A stretch of 64,000 nt of DNA. Source: Pseudomonas asplenii. GTDB lineage: Bacteria; Pseudomonadota; Gammaproteobacteria; Pseudomonadales; Pseudomonadaceae. A program made the translations under genes and the position numbers. Location of the stretch: assembly GCF_001293465.1 (NCBI RefSeq), contig NZ_JSYZ01000003.1, positions 133,860-197,859 on the forward strand, read 5' to 3'. Shown here one piece after another: positions 27,952 through 37,087 of the stretch. Position 1 is the first letter of the stretch, and each line of letters begins with the position of its first letter. The notes beneath the pieces were generated by a model that saw only the letters and a program-made list of their open reading frames with translations, was not told where the DNA came from and did not search any database.

Positions 27952-28860
27952 ATGACTTCGATCGATCGGCTCATCGGCCTGGCCGGCGTACGCGGCAGCC
28001 TGGATCTGCGCTGCCGGTTGCAGGGCGATTGGGCGCTGGACCACGAGCAGGAAAACGCCGGTATCGCGCCCTATCACATCGTGCTGGCCGGGGAGTGCCA
28101 GGTCGAGCTGCCCGACGGGCAGGCGGTTCGCCTGGGGGCGGGGGACATCCTGGTGTTGCCCGGTGGCGGTACGCACCTGTTGCGCAGCGAAGGGCGGCGG
28201 GTGGCGCCGACGGCCACGCGGGTCAGCCAGGGCGGCCTGCTGCCGCTGCACCGGATAGGCCGCGAGGGGCCGGCCCTCGATCTGCTCTGCGGACGCTTTC
28301 ACTACCAGCGCGAGTCGATGCTGTTCGCCGCCCTGCCGCCCTACCTGGTGGTGTCCAGCCGCGACCTGCCGGCCAGCGATCAGCTGGCGGCGCTGGTGGG
28401 GTTATTGCGGGTGGAGGCCGATGGCGACCAGGCCGGTGGGCGATTCCTGGTGGATGCGCTGTCGTCGGCGTTGTTCACGCTGATTCTGCGGGTCTATCTG
28501 CAACAGCAGGTGCAGGCCAGCGGGACCCTCGCCCTGCTGGCCGACAAGCGCCTGAGCCGGGCCTGGCAGGGCATGCTCGACGACCCGGCCCACGCGTGGA
28601 ACATCGACGGCCTGGCGGCGCTGGCGAACATGTCGCGGGCGACCTTCATGCGCGCGTTCGTCAAGGTCGCGGGGGAATCGCCGTGGGTACTGCTCACCCG
28701 GGTGCGGATGGAACTGGCTCATGGCCTGCTGAGCCGTTCGCACCTGGGCTTGAGCGAGATCGCGCTGCAGGTGGGGTATCAGTCGCAGGCGGCGTTCAGC
28801 AAGAAGTTCAAGGAGGTGTATGGGCAGGCGCCGGGGCAGGTGCGCAAGGCCGGGGGGTAG
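27952..28860 (+). CDS. AraC-family regulator with cupin-type sensor domain
   Basis: The 302-residue protein has an N-terminal cupin_6-like domain at residues 1-170 (PYHIVLAGECQVELPDGQAVRLGAGDILVLPGGGTH) and a C-terminal AraC domain (NIDGLAALANMSRATFMRAFVKVAG, LGLSEIALQVGYQSQAAFSKKFKEVYG). Such regulators commonly sit next to and activate AhpD-like or oxidoreductase genes, as here with the divergent gene at 27354-27695. Confidence 0.88.
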   Translation: MTSIDRLIGLAGVRGSLDLRCRLQGDWALDHEQENAGIAPYHIVLAGECQVELPDGQAVRLGAGDILVLPGGGTHLLRSEGRRVAPTATRVSQGGLLPLHRIGREGPALDLLCGRFHYQRESMLFAALPPYLVVSSRDLPASDQLAALVGLLRVEADGDQAGGRFLVDALSSALFTLILRVYLQQQVQASGTLALLADKRLSRAWQGMLDDPAHAWNIDGLAALANMSRATFMRAFVKVAGESPWVLLTRVRMELAHGLLSRSHLGLSEIALQVGYQSQAAFSKKFKEVYGQAPGQVRKAGG

Positions 28861-28872
28861 GTGGCAATCTGC

Positions 28873-31239
28873 CTACTTGCCCGGCACCAGCCTCAGCACG
28901 CTGCGGGTATTGGCCGACACCTCGACGTCGTTCATGTGCACCTGCTCATAGCCACCTTCCACATAGGTCTCGGCCTGGTCGCTGTAGTGCTTGTCGAACA
29001 GCACGCCGCTCTGGCCTACCGGGTTGATGGTCAGGCTGTGATCCGGGTCGGCGAAGTCGATCAGGCGCCGGGTCGAGGGCCCATAGGTGACCGGCCACGG
29101 CGCCGGGCCGATCTTCGCCGAAAGGTTGTTCGGCACTTCGTGGGTGCCCGGTGCGTCGAACGGGCCGACGTTTAGCAGTCTGTCCAATGGCTTCTGCCGA
29201 CCCAGCGGATGACCGTGGGTCAGGGTGTGGGCCCGGCCCCAGACCCAGCCGCCGCTGTTGTCGCCATAGCTCGCCCTGAGGTGGGCCAGGGTCGCCTGCC
29301 AGGCCTGTTTCACCACTGCATTGCGGTTGCCGTTCCACCAGGGGGAGGTTTCATCGGCCGCCAGGCGGGGTAACGCGGCGTCCACCACGCGGGTGCTGAT
29401 CAGGGTGTTGAAGTAGTCGTCGCCCAGCTTGTCATGCATGGCCGCGCGGGCCAGTTCGTAGAGGAACTGGTTGAACAGCGTGGCGCTGGTGGAACTCATC
29501 GGGTAGTCGCCTTTCCATGTCGCCAGTTGTTCCACCAGCTTGAGTTCGGCCGCGTCCTGCGCCGCCTCGCGCAGCGCCGGCAGCAATGGCTTGAGCAGCC
29601 GCGGACCGTAGTCGGTGGTGGTGCCCAGTTGCAGCTTCCGGCTGTTTTCCACGCTCCAGCGCACGCTGTTGTCGGCCAACTGCCGGTTCAACTGCTGGCC
29701 GCGGTCGGCCAGGTTGTAGTAGCCGGGAATCACCATGCCGGTGGGCGAGGCCGGCTGGGTGTTGGCCGAGACGATGTAGCCGCGTGGCGGGTTTTCTTCC
29801 TGCGGGTTGGCGCTGAACGGGTAGTAGCCGTCCTTGTCCGCCTCGCCGGTGCTGCCGTCGAGGATGAAGGCCGGGTTGACCCCGTCCGGCCGCCTGGGCA
29901 GCAGCGCGGCGGCCCACCAGCCGATATCGCCCCTGGCGTTGGCCCACATCAGGTTCAGGCCGGGCGCCTGGATTCGTGTCGCGGCTTCGCGGGCCTTGTC
30001 CAGGGTATCGGCGCGATTGAGTTCGTAGAAACCCTGCAGGATCGGGTTCGGGGTTTCGAGAAAAGCCCACCACATGGCAATCGGCTTCGTCCCGGCATTG
30101 GCGCCGAGCACGTCGTTGACGATCGGACCATGGGGCGAGCGCAGCAGGGTGAAGGTCACCGGAGCCTGACCCTTGACCGCGATCTGCTGCTCGCTGCGGG
30201 TCATCTCGACCCACTGGCCGTGGTACCAGACCTGGTTGGGGTTGTCGGGGTTGGTCTTTTCGGCGATCAGGTCCAGGTCATCGTTCTGGAACATGGTCAG
30301 GCTCCAGCCGAACGCCTGGTTGTTGCCCAGAAAGGCGAACGGCACCAGTGCCTGGTGATAGCCGTACAGCTCGAAGTTCGGCGCCGACAGTTGCGCTTCG
30401 TACCACACCGCCGGGGTCGAGAAGGCGATGTGCGGATCGCCGGCCAGCAGCGGCTTGCCGCTTTTGGTCCGGCTGCCGGAGACGGCCCAGGCGTTGCTGC
30501 CTTCGAACTGTGGCACGCCGGCCTCGCGCAGGGCCTGCTCGCTGACCCGTGCCAGGGCGCCGAGCCCCTTCCAGTCGGCCGCGGCCAGGGGTGTCGGCGA
30601 GCCGAGCATGCCCTGCGGGCGCCACTCCAGGTCGAACACCTTGAGGTAGTCGGCCCCGAGCTTGTCGCGCACGTAGGTCAGCAGCGGCTCGGTACGGAAG
30701 GCGGCGGCGAAGCTATAGGACATGTAGCCGGCGATGCTGATGGTGTCTTCGGCGGTGAAGGGCCGCGGCTGAATGCCGAGCAGGTCGAACTCGATCGGCC
30801 TGGCGTGGCTGGCCTGGTACTGGTTGATGCCGTCCAGGTAGGCCTGCAGGGCCTTCCAGGCGGCGGATTGCCGGTCCAGCCGGGCGACGTACTGGTCGGC
30901 GTGCTCGCGGATGCGCAGGCTGCGGAACAGCTTGTCGGTTTCCAGGGTTTTGGGCCCCAGGACCTCGGACAGTTCGCCACGGGCCAGGCGCCGGACGATC
31001 TCCATCTGGAACAGCCGGTCCTGGGCATGCACGTAGCCCAGGGCACGGTACAGGTCGGTCTCGGATTCGGCGCGGATATGCGGGACACCGCGCTCGTCGT
31101 AGCGCACGGTGACCGGCCCCTGCAGGTTGCCCAGCGTGACCTGGCCCTGGCGCGTCGGCAGTTTGCTCTGGACGTACCAGGTGCCACCGGCAGCGACGGC
31201 GGCGATCAGGACGGCGAGAACGGTCAGGCTGCGTTTCAT
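28873..31239 (-). CDS. hacB: Periplasmic Ntn-hydrolase acylase, probable AHL acylase HacB
   Basis: This 788-residue penicillin-acylase-family precursor has a signal/anchor at residues 4-22 (SLTVLAVLIAAVAAGGTWYV), an alpha domain and the autoprocessing site Gly247-Ser248 (EGSNAWAVSG). Ser248 would become the N-terminal nucleophile of the beta chain. Family members deacylate acyl-homoserine lactones or beta-lactams. In PAO1 hacB (PA0305) follows spuH (PA0304); here the gene lies 3.7 kb past spuH, so orthology is likely. The ATG at 31239 fits the signal peptide. Confidence 0.82.
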   Translation of the reverse strand: MKRSLTVLAVLIAAVAAGGTWYVQSKLPTRQGQVTLGNLQGPVTVRYDERGVPHIRAESETDLYRALGYVHAQDRLFQMEIVRRLARGELSEVLGPKTLETDKLFRSLRIREHADQYVARLDRQSAAWKALQAYLDGINQYQASHARPIEFDLLGIQPRPFTAEDTISIAGYMSYSFAAAFRTEPLLTYVRDKLGADYLKVFDLEWRPQGMLGSPTPLAAADWKGLGALARVSEQALREAGVPQFEGSNAWAVSGSRTKSGKPLLAGDPHIAFSTPAVWYEAQLSAPNFELYGYHQALVPFAFLGNNQAFGWSLTMFQNDDLDLIAEKTNPDNPNQVWYHGQWVEMTRSEQQIAVKGQAPVTFTLLRSPHGPIVNDVLGANAGTKPIAMWWAFLETPNPILQGFYELNRADTLDKAREAATRIQAPGLNLMWANARGDIGWWAAALLPRRPDGVNPAFILDGSTGEADKDGYYPFSANPQEENPPRGYIVSANTQPASPTGMVIPGYYNLADRGQQLNRQLADNSVRWSVENSRKLQLGTTTDYGPRLLKPLLPALREAAQDAAELKLVEQLATWKGDYPMSSTSATLFNQFLYELARAAMHDKLGDDYFNTLISTRVVDAALPRLAADETSPWWNGNRNAVVKQAWQATLAHLRASYGDNSGGWVWGRAHTLTHGHPLGRQKPLDRLLNVGPFDAPGTHEVPNNLSAKIGPAPWPVTYGPSTRRLIDFADPDHSLTINPVGQSGVLFDKHYSDQAETYVEGGYEQVHMNDVEVSANTRSVLRLVPGK

Positions 31240-31357
31240 GCGGGGTTCCTTGTGGAGGGCGGGCTGCCGTGGTTCAGCCGCTAAGGTGTAGCACAGCCCG
31301 CCAGGCGGATGCATCGCACGAGGGGCCGATTACGCTAAAAAGTCCGGTTCGCCTTGG

Positions 31358-31936
31358 TCAATGGCCGGGTTCCTGCCAGGGGCAGTAGCAGCCTACGGCC
31401 ATGTTGTGGGTGGCGTGCACCGGGCGGCCTTCGCTGAGGGCCAGCAGGATCGGCTCGATGAAACTGTTGCCGGAATTGCAGGTGGCGCCCTGGCTGTAGG
31501 GGCCGAAGTAGGCCAATTGGCCGTTGCGGTCCCAGATCGCCACCGCCGGGCTGACGGTCAGGTGTTCGGCTCCGGGCAGCCTCGGCAGTGGCTGGATGGC
31601 TTGCAGGTTGACCGGTAGCCGGCCCTGGCTGCCGGGTTTCTGCACGGCGTAGAAGTCCACGCCCAGCGGCGCGAAGCGCTCGATCAGTTCGCCCAGGTGC
31701 TGCTGGTTGCCGACGTTGCACGGGCAGGCCGGGTCCCAGAAATGTACCAGGCGAATACGCCCCGGGCCGGCCAATTGGGTCGGCAGGCTGAGCCGATCAC
31801 CGGCGAACAGTGCGGTCTGATCGCTGAAGGCGCGGATATAGCGACCCTGGAACCAGTCGTAGGCCAGCCACAGGCCCGCCGCGCAAAGCACGGCCAGCAG
31901 GCCGGCGAAAAATGTCTTGTGACGCGTCTGGAGCAT
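31358..31936 (-). CDS. DUF6436 thioredoxin-like membrane-anchored protein
   Basis: This 192-residue protein has an N-terminal anchor (FFAGLLAVLCAAGLWLAYDWF) and a periplasmic thioredoxin-like domain. Two Cys-x-Cys motifs, WDPACPCNVGN and VGCYCPW, replace the usual CxxC. The start at 31936 places the basic residues just before the anchor; an alternative ATG at 31972 would add 12 residues. The function is unknown; redox or metal handling is plausible. Confidence 0.78.
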   Translation of the reverse strand: MLQTRHKTFFAGLLAVLCAAGLWLAYDWFQGRYIRAFSDQTALFAGDRLSLPTQLAGPGRIRLVHFWDPACPCNVGNQQHLGELIERFAPLGVDFYAVQKPGSQGRLPVNLQAIQPLPRLPGAEHLTVSPAVAIWDRNGQLAYFGPYSQGATCNSGNSFIEPILLALSEGRPVHATHNMAVGCYCPWQEPGH

Positions 31937-32047
31937 GGCGATTCGGTCCTCGAAGGTCGCGTAGCTTGCCATGCCTGTCCTGACAGAAGAATATCGCAGA
32001 TCAGTAAAACGCCTCGGCGTTGCCGTACTTTTTCCTGGAGGCTTTGC

Positions 32048-32986
32048 ATGCCCGCCACCTTCGACCCCGATGCCCTGCGCGCCAGCCTGCGCCCGCTGGC
32101 CGAGGCACAGCCGTTGTCGCCGGCGGCGCAGGCCTACCAGCGTTTCTACGGCCTGGACCTGCCCCATCGCTCGGCGCCGTTCACCCGCCACCTCGGCGGC
32201 TTCCGCAGCGGCGCCTTCGAGCTGGTCAGCCAGCTCTGGCTGCCGCCGCAGCCGGTGGCCACCCTGTTCCTGTTCCACGGCTTCTACGACCACATGGGGC
32301 TGTATCGCAACGTCATCGACTGGGCCCTGGACCGCGGCCTCGCGGTGATCTCCTGCGACCTGCCGGGGCATGGCCTGTCCAGTGGCGAGCGGGCCAGCAT
32401 CGAGGATTTCGCCGAATACCAGCGGGCCTTGCAGGGGCTGTTCGACGAGGCCCGGTCCCTCGATCTGCCGCAGCCCTGGCATCTGTTCGGCCAGAGCACG
32501 GGCGGTGCCATCGTGGTCGATCACCTGCTCCGGCATGGCCTGGACAGCCCGGCCCAGGGCCAGGTCGTGCTGCTCTCGCCGCTGGTGCGGCCGCGGGCCT
32601 GGGGCTGGTCGAAGCTCAGTTATCACCTGCTCAGGCCCTTCGTCAAAGGCATTGCCCGACGCTTCAGCGAAAACACCCACGACCCGGCGTTCATGCCGTT
32701 CCTGCAGGCCGATCCGTTGCAGCCGCAGCGTCTGCCGACCGCCTGGGTCGGCGCCCTGGCCCGCTGGATTCCGGGTATCGAAGGCGCCACGGCGAGCCCG
32801 CGCCGGCCGCTGATCGTGCAGGGCGATGGCGACATGACCGTCGACTGGCAACACAACCTGGCGGTGCTGCGCCGCAAATTCGACCAGCCCGAGGTGTTCA
32901 TGCTGGCGCAGGCCCGCCATCACCTGGCCAATGAACTTCCCGAATACCGCGAACGCTATTTCCGCTTTCTCGGCGCCCACTTCTGA
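32048..32986 (+). CDS. Alpha/beta hydrolase, monoacylglycerol-lipase-like
   Basis: This 312-residue cytoplasmic hydrolase of the Hydrolase_4 (serine aminopeptidase S33) type has an oxyanion segment [11 protein letters not shown], nucleophile Ser150 in FGQSTGG, and late Asp and His in [10 protein letters not shown] and ARHHLANE. A lysophospholipase/monoacylglycerol lipase role is likely. The ATG at 32048 follows CTGGAGGCTTTGC. The thioesterase gene begins 11 bases after it, so the two form an operon. Confidence 0.85.
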   Translation: MPATFDPDALRASLRPLAEAQPLSPAAQAYQRFYGLDLPHRSAPFTRHLGGFRSGAFELVSQLWLPPQPVATLFLFHGFYDHMGLYRNVIDWALDRGLAVISCDLPGHGLSSGERASIEDFAEYQRALQGLFDEARSLDLPQPWHLFGQSTGGAIVVDHLLRHGLDSPAQGQVVLLSPLVRPRAWGWSKLSYHLLRPFVKGIARRFSENTHDPAFMPFLQADPLQPQRLPTAWVGALARWIPGIEGATASPRRPLIVQGDGDMTVDWQHNLAVLRRKFDQPEVFMLAQARHHLANELPEYRERYFRFLGAHF

Positions 32987-32997
32987 TCGAGGCCTAC

Positions 32998-33426
32998 ATG
33001 ACCGACCGTCTTCCCCAGCGTGGCGACTATCGCCACTTCCAGCCGATCCTCACCCGCTGGCATGACAATGACGTCTATGGCCACGTGAACAACGTCACCT
33101 ACTACAGCTTTTTCGACACGGCGGTGAACACCTTCCTGATCGAGCGGGGCGGGCTGGATATCCACGACGGCGCAGTGGTGGGCTTCGTGGTCAGTTCCGC
33201 CTGCGACTATTTCTCCTCGGTGGCCTTCCCCGAGCGCCTGGAGGTCGGCTTGCGGGTCGGCAAGCTGGGCAACAGTTCGGTGCAATACGAGCTGGCGGTG
33301 TTCAAGGCCGGTGAAGAGGACGCCTGCGCCGCCGGGCGCTTCGTCCACGTGTTCGTCGACCGTGCGAGCAACCGGCCGGTATCGCTCCCCGACGGCTTGC
33401 GCGAAGCCTTTCAGTCGTTGATCTGA
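32998..33426 (+). CDS. Hot-dog fold acyl-CoA thioesterase
   Basis: This 142-residue 4-hydroxybenzoyl-CoA-thioesterase-like protein carries [26 protein letters not shown]; the Asp in [11 protein letters not shown] is the expected catalytic residue. It is downstream of and probably co-transcribed with the lipase-like hydrolase, consistent with acyl-chain turnover. Its 3' end overlaps the convergent response-regulator gene by 16 bases. Confidence 0.87.
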   Translation: MTDRLPQRGDYRHFQPILTRWHDNDVYGHVNNVTYYSFFDTAVNTFLIERGGLDIHDGAVVGFVVSSACDYFSSVAFPERLEVGLRVGKLGNSSVQYELAVFKAGEEDACAAGRFVHVFVDRASNRPVSLPDGLREAFQSLI

Positions 33427-34067
33427 ATGATCCCTTCGCGCACCGCGAACAGCACCAGCCCGGCGATGTCGTGAATCCGCAGCCGGTGCATGATCTGGGA
33501 GCGGTGCGCCTCCACGGTCTTGATGCTCAGGCCGAGGCCGACGGCGATGGAACGGGTCGTTTCGCCCCGGGCGATCAGCCGCAGGATCTCCAGCTGGCGG
33601 GCGGTCAGGGCGACCCGGCTGGTCTTGGCCGGCGGTTCGTGGCTTTGCCGCACCGCCTGGTTGACCACCAGCGGCACCACCGCCGATGACAGGTACTGGC
33701 CGCCATGGCGCAGGGCCTTGAGGGCCAGCTCCAGCTCCAGCACCGTCGCGGTCTTGAGCAGGAAACCATGGGCACCCAGTTGCAGACACTTCATCACGAA
33801 GTGCGTGTCGGTGTGCATCGACAGCATCAGCACCTTGCTGCGCGGTGCGCGCAGGGACAGTTCCTTGAGCGCGGCGACGCTGTTCATGCGCTCCATCGAC
33901 ATGTCCAGCAGCACGATGTCCGGCTTGAGCCTGGAGGCCAGTTCGATGGCCGCCTGGCCATCGCCCGCTTCGCCGACGACTTCGTATTCTTGTTGTTTTT
34001 CCAGCAGAGCCCGAATGCCCGCGCGAAACAGCGGGTAATCGTCGGCAAGCAGTATTCGACAAAGCAT
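33411..34067 (-). CDS. LuxR-type two-component response regulator
   Basis: The 218-residue NarL/FixJ-type regulator has a receiver domain (Asp55 in [11 protein letters not shown]; acidic pair LLADD) and a C-terminal helix-turn-helix ([43 protein letters not shown]). ATG 34067 is preferred to a TTG at 34088. It lies 128 bases downstream of cheB on the same strand with no histidine kinase of its own nearby except cheA, so phosphorylation by the chemosensory kinase is possible. Confidence 0.9.
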   Translation of the reverse strand: MLCRILLADDYPLFRAGIRALLEKQQEYEVVGEAGDGQAAIELASRLKPDIVLLDMSMERMNSVAALKELSLRAPRSKVLMLSMHTDTHFVMKCLQLGAHGFLLKTATVLELELALKALRHGGQYLSSAVVPLVVNQAVRQSHEPPAKTSRVALTARQLEILRLIARGETTRSIAVGLGLSIKTVEAHRSQIMHRLRIHDIAGLVLFAVREGIIQIND

Positions 34068-34195
34068 AAGCTCTAGCCCATGGCGCAAAGGGAAGGGCGC
34101 AGCAGCCGGACCGGCCTGCCACGGTTATTCGTATCTGGATTGCAACCCAGGGGTTCGCATCGATGCTGGCGACCCACGGCGGCCTCGGGTCCCGG

Positions 34196-35251
34196 TCAGC
34201 CGTGGCGGCTGCTGTCGCCGAAGAGCTGGATCAGTTTCGGCAGTTTCCCCAGGGGTTCGACTACCTGGGCCGCCCCCAGCCGAATGGCCTCCCTGGGCAT
34301 GCCGAACACCACGCAACTGGCTTCGTCCTGGGCGACGGTGGCGGCGCCACTGTCACGCATGGCCAGCAGCCCGCGCGCACCGTCGTCGCCCATGCCGGTC
34401 ATGATGATGCCCAGCGTATTGGCGCCGGCCTGGCGCGCCACCGAGCGGAACAGGACGTCCACCGAAGGCTTGTGCCGATTGACCGGCGGGCCGTCGAGCA
34501 CTTCCACCTGATAGTGCGCGCCACTGCGTTTGAGCTGCATGTGCAAACCTCCGGGAGCGAGCAGGGCCAGGCCGCTGTGGACGCGATCCAGGTGTCTGGC
34601 CTCGCGGACTTCGATCTGGCACAACTTGTCCAGGCGCCGGGCAAAATCGGCGGTGAACTTCTCCGGCATGTGTTGAACGATGACAATCCCCGGGCAGTCA
34701 CGTGGCAATTGCCTGAGGATGAATTCCAATGCCTGGGTGCCGCCGGTGGAACAGCCCAGGGCCACCACCCGGTCCGTGGTCCTGAGCACCGTCGGGGCCG
34801 CGCCCACCATGGGGCCCGATTCTGCGGCAGGGGGGTTGTGGCGAAGGGCCATGGGCCGCGCCCGGGCGCTCTCCTCGACCTTGCGGATCAGTTCGACGCA
34901 GAGTTGTTCCAGGCTCTGGCGCAGCCCCAGCCGGGCCTTGGTGAACACCCCGACGGCACCGGCCGCGAGGGCTTCGACGCCGACCGCCGAGCCCTGCTCG
35001 GTGAGGGTCGAGCAGATCAGCGTCGGTGTCGGCCGTTCGGCCATGATCTGGCGCAGGAAGGTCAGGCCGTCCATGCGCGGCATCTCCACGTCGAGGATCA
35101 GCACGTCCGGCCAGTCGCGGCGCATCTTGTCGATGGCGTACAGCGGGTCGGCCGCCTGGCCGATCACCTTGATGTTCGGATGGCTGTCCAGGCACTGGGT
35201 CAGCACCTGGCGCACCAGGGCCGAGTCGTCGACGATAAATACCCTGATCAT
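34196..35251 (-). CDS. cheB: Protein-glutamate methylesterase CheB
   Basis: This 351-residue enzyme has a receiver domain (Asp54 in [13 protein letters not shown]) and a methylesterase domain with the triad Ser168 (GCSTGG), His194 (QHMPEKFT) and Asp290 (MTGMGDDG). It demethylates or deamidates MCPs after phosphorylation by CheA. The ATG at 35251 overlaps the cheD stop by four bases. It is the last che gene of the operon. Confidence 0.95.
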   Translation of the reverse strand: MIRVFIVDDSALVRQVLTQCLDSHPNIKVIGQAADPLYAIDKMRRDWPDVLILDVEMPRMDGLTFLRQIMAERPTPTLICSTLTEQGSAVGVEALAAGAVGVFTKARLGLRQSLEQLCVELIRKVEESARARPMALRHNPPAAESGPMVGAAPTVLRTTDRVVALGCSTGGTQALEFILRQLPRDCPGIVIVQHMPEKFTADFARRLDKLCQIEVREARHLDRVHSGLALLAPGGLHMQLKRSGAHYQVEVLDGPPVNRHKPSVDVLFRSVARQAGANTLGIIMTGMGDDGARGLLAMRDSGAATVAQDEASCVVFGMPREAIRLGAAQVVEPLGKLPKLIQLFGDSSRHG

Positions 35252-35739
35252 CGTGGCCGCATCCCCAGCAGCAATGGCCGCACGCTGTTGCGCTGGCAAT
35301 CGATCGCGCCGCTGCTGCCGTCGATGTGCAGGCGGCGATAGTGCTGGCCATCGAGGTCGCAGTGGTCGACCGCCCAGTTGCGTCGGCTGAACTGTTCACG
35401 GGCGAAGGCGCTGTTGCTGTGGCCGATCCTGCGCCCGCGTATGCCTTCGAAACGCACCAGGCTGCCGCCACCGAATATGCCCTTGCGGTACTCGCCGGGG
35501 TGGGTGCCGTGGCGTTGCATGTCGGCCTGGATGCGCCGGAACACGCCTTCGCCGTAGCGGGTGTCGAGGCCGTTGCGGGCCATCGGATCGCTCGGCAGCA
35601 GGTAATGCGAGACCGCCAGCAGACGCCTGCGCGGGTGCCAGAGAATGATCGACACGCAACTGCCGAGCAGGGTGGTGACCCTGCCCTCGTGCCGGCCGAA
35701 GAAGTAGTCGCCGGGACGCAGGAAGAGCGGCGCAGTCAT
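35248..35739 (-). CDS. cheD: Chemoreceptor glutamine deamidase CheD
   Basis: The 163-residue enzyme deamidates glutamines on MCPs. Catalytic Cys28 (TLLGSCVSI) and His45 (AVSHYLLP) are present, with the conserved YGEGVF and [10 protein letters not shown] segments. It overlaps cheR upstream and cheB downstream by four bases each. CheD occurs in che2-type clusters but not in E. coli. Confidence 0.93.
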   Translation of the reverse strand: MTAPLFLRPGDYFFGRHEGRVTTLLGSCVSIILWHPRRRLLAVSHYLLPSDPMARNGLDTRYGEGVFRRIQADMQRHGTHPGEYRKGIFGGGSLVRFEGIRGRRIGHSNSAFAREQFSRRNWAVDHCDLDGQHYRRLHIDGSSGAIDCQRNSVRPLLLGMRPR

Positions 35740-36548
35740 AGGCGTTCGTAGACCGACGGGTTGAGCAGCCGCAGCGGCAGGTCGAAACCGTGGATGCTTT
35801 CCGCATGGCCGATGAACAGCAGTCCGCCGGGCCGCAACGGCTGGACCAGGCGCTGGACGATGCGCTGCTTTTCCTCATTGTTGAAATAGATCAGCACGTT
35901 GCGCAGGAAGATCACGTCGAACGGCCCGAGCCCTTCCGGCAGCGGCTGGACGATATTGATCTCCCGCAGGCTGACCCGCTCGCGCAGGGCCGCCTGGACC
36001 CGAAAGCGCCCGCGCATGTCGCCGATGCCGCTCAGGCAGTGGCGTTGCAGCCAGCCCTGGGGAAAGTACTTGGCCTGGGCCATGTCGTAGATGCCTTCGG
36101 CGGCCTTCTCCAGCATGCTCAGGCTCAGGTCGCTGGCCAGGATCGACCAGTCGCCGCTGCGCAGGTTTTCCTGGATCACCATGGCCATGCTGTAGGGCTC
36201 TTCGCCGGACGAGCAGGCGGCGCTCCAGAACCGCAGCGGCCCCTTGCGCCCGCCGAGCCAGTTGCCGAGAAAGTCGAAGTGCGGGGGCTCGCGGAAGAAA
36301 TAGGTTTCGTTGGTGGTCAGCAGGTCCACCACCAGCCGGCGTTCCTTGAGGTATTCCGGCTGGTCGAGCAGTTGCAGGTAGCTGGCATAGTTGTCCAGGC
36401 GATAATGACGCAGGCGTTTCATCAGCCGGCCGGCCACCAGCGGCCGCTTGTTCGGCGCCAGGATGATGCCCGAGGCTTCGGCCATCAGCGTCTGCAGGCG
36501 GCGGAACTCGCCGTCGCCGAGGGTCGGCAGCTTGAGCTGGCTGGACAT
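35736..36548 (-). CDS. cheR: Chemotaxis protein methyltransferase CheR
   Basis: This 270-residue SAM-dependent methyltransferase has the N-terminal helical domain (FRRLQTLMAEASGIILAPNKRPLVAGRLMKRL) and the SAM-binding core FWSAACSSGEEPYSMAMVI, followed by FDVIFLRNVLIYFN. It adds methyl groups to MCP glutamates. One base separates it from cheW. Confidence 0.95.
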   Translation of the reverse strand: MSSQLKLPTLGDGEFRRLQTLMAEASGIILAPNKRPLVAGRLMKRLRHYRLDNYASYLQLLDQPEYLKERRLVVDLLTTNETYFFREPPHFDFLGNWLGGRKGPLRFWSAACSSGEEPYSMAMVIQENLRSGDWSILASDLSLSMLEKAAEGIYDMAQAKYFPQGWLQRHCLSGIGDMRGRFRVQAALRERVSLREINIVQPLPEGLGPFDVIFLRNVLIYFNNEEKQRIVQRLVQPLRPGGLLFIGHAESIHGFDLPLRLLNPSVYERL

Positions 36549-36549
36549 C

Positions 36550-37077
36550 TCAGTGGCCCTGGGCTGCGGCCAGGCTGAGCTGGCGGATGTCCTCCAGGGA
36601 CAACACTTGCGGGATGTTCAGGATGATGGTGAAACCCTGTTCGCCACGGGCCATGCCGGCGATGAAGTCGGTACGGATGCCGGCGCCGAAGGTCGGCGCG
36701 GCGACCACCTGTTGCGGGTCGATGTCGAGCACCGCATCCACCGCGTCGACCACCAGGCCGATGCGCTGGCTGAAGTCCTCCAGGTCCAGTTCGATGATGA
36801 CGATGCAGGTGCGCCTGCCGACCGCGGTCGCCTCGAAACCGAAGCGCGTGGCCAGGTCCAGTACCGGCACCACGTTACCCCGCAGGTTGATCACGCCGTG
36901 GATGAACGCCGGCATCATCGGTACGGCGGTGACGTCGCCGTATTCGATGATTTCGCGCACCAGGTCGATGGGCACCGCGTAGGCGGCCTGGCGCACCCGG
37001 AACGACAGATGCTGGATGCTCGACGCCGGCGGAGCGTCGGGCAGCGTTGCGAGGTCGCGGCTCAGGCTTGCAGTCAT
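36550..37077 (-). CDS. cheW: Coupling protein CheW
   Basis: The 175-residue SH3-like adaptor links receptors to CheA. Typical segments are LSFRVRQAAYAVPIDLVREII, MPAFIHGVINLRGNVVPVLDLATRFG and GLVVDAVDAVLDI. About 20 extra residues precede the domain. It lies between the MCP and cheR genes. Confidence 0.94.
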   Translation of the reverse strand: MTASLSRDLATLPDAPPASSIQHLSFRVRQAAYAVPIDLVREIIEYGDVTAVPMMPAFIHGVINLRGNVVPVLDLATRFGFEATAVGRRTCIVIIELDLEDFSQRIGLVVDAVDAVLDIDPQQVVAAPTFGAGIRTDFIAGMARGEQGFTIILNIPQVLSLEDIRQLSLAAAQGH

Positions 37078-37087
37078 GATCCGGCCC

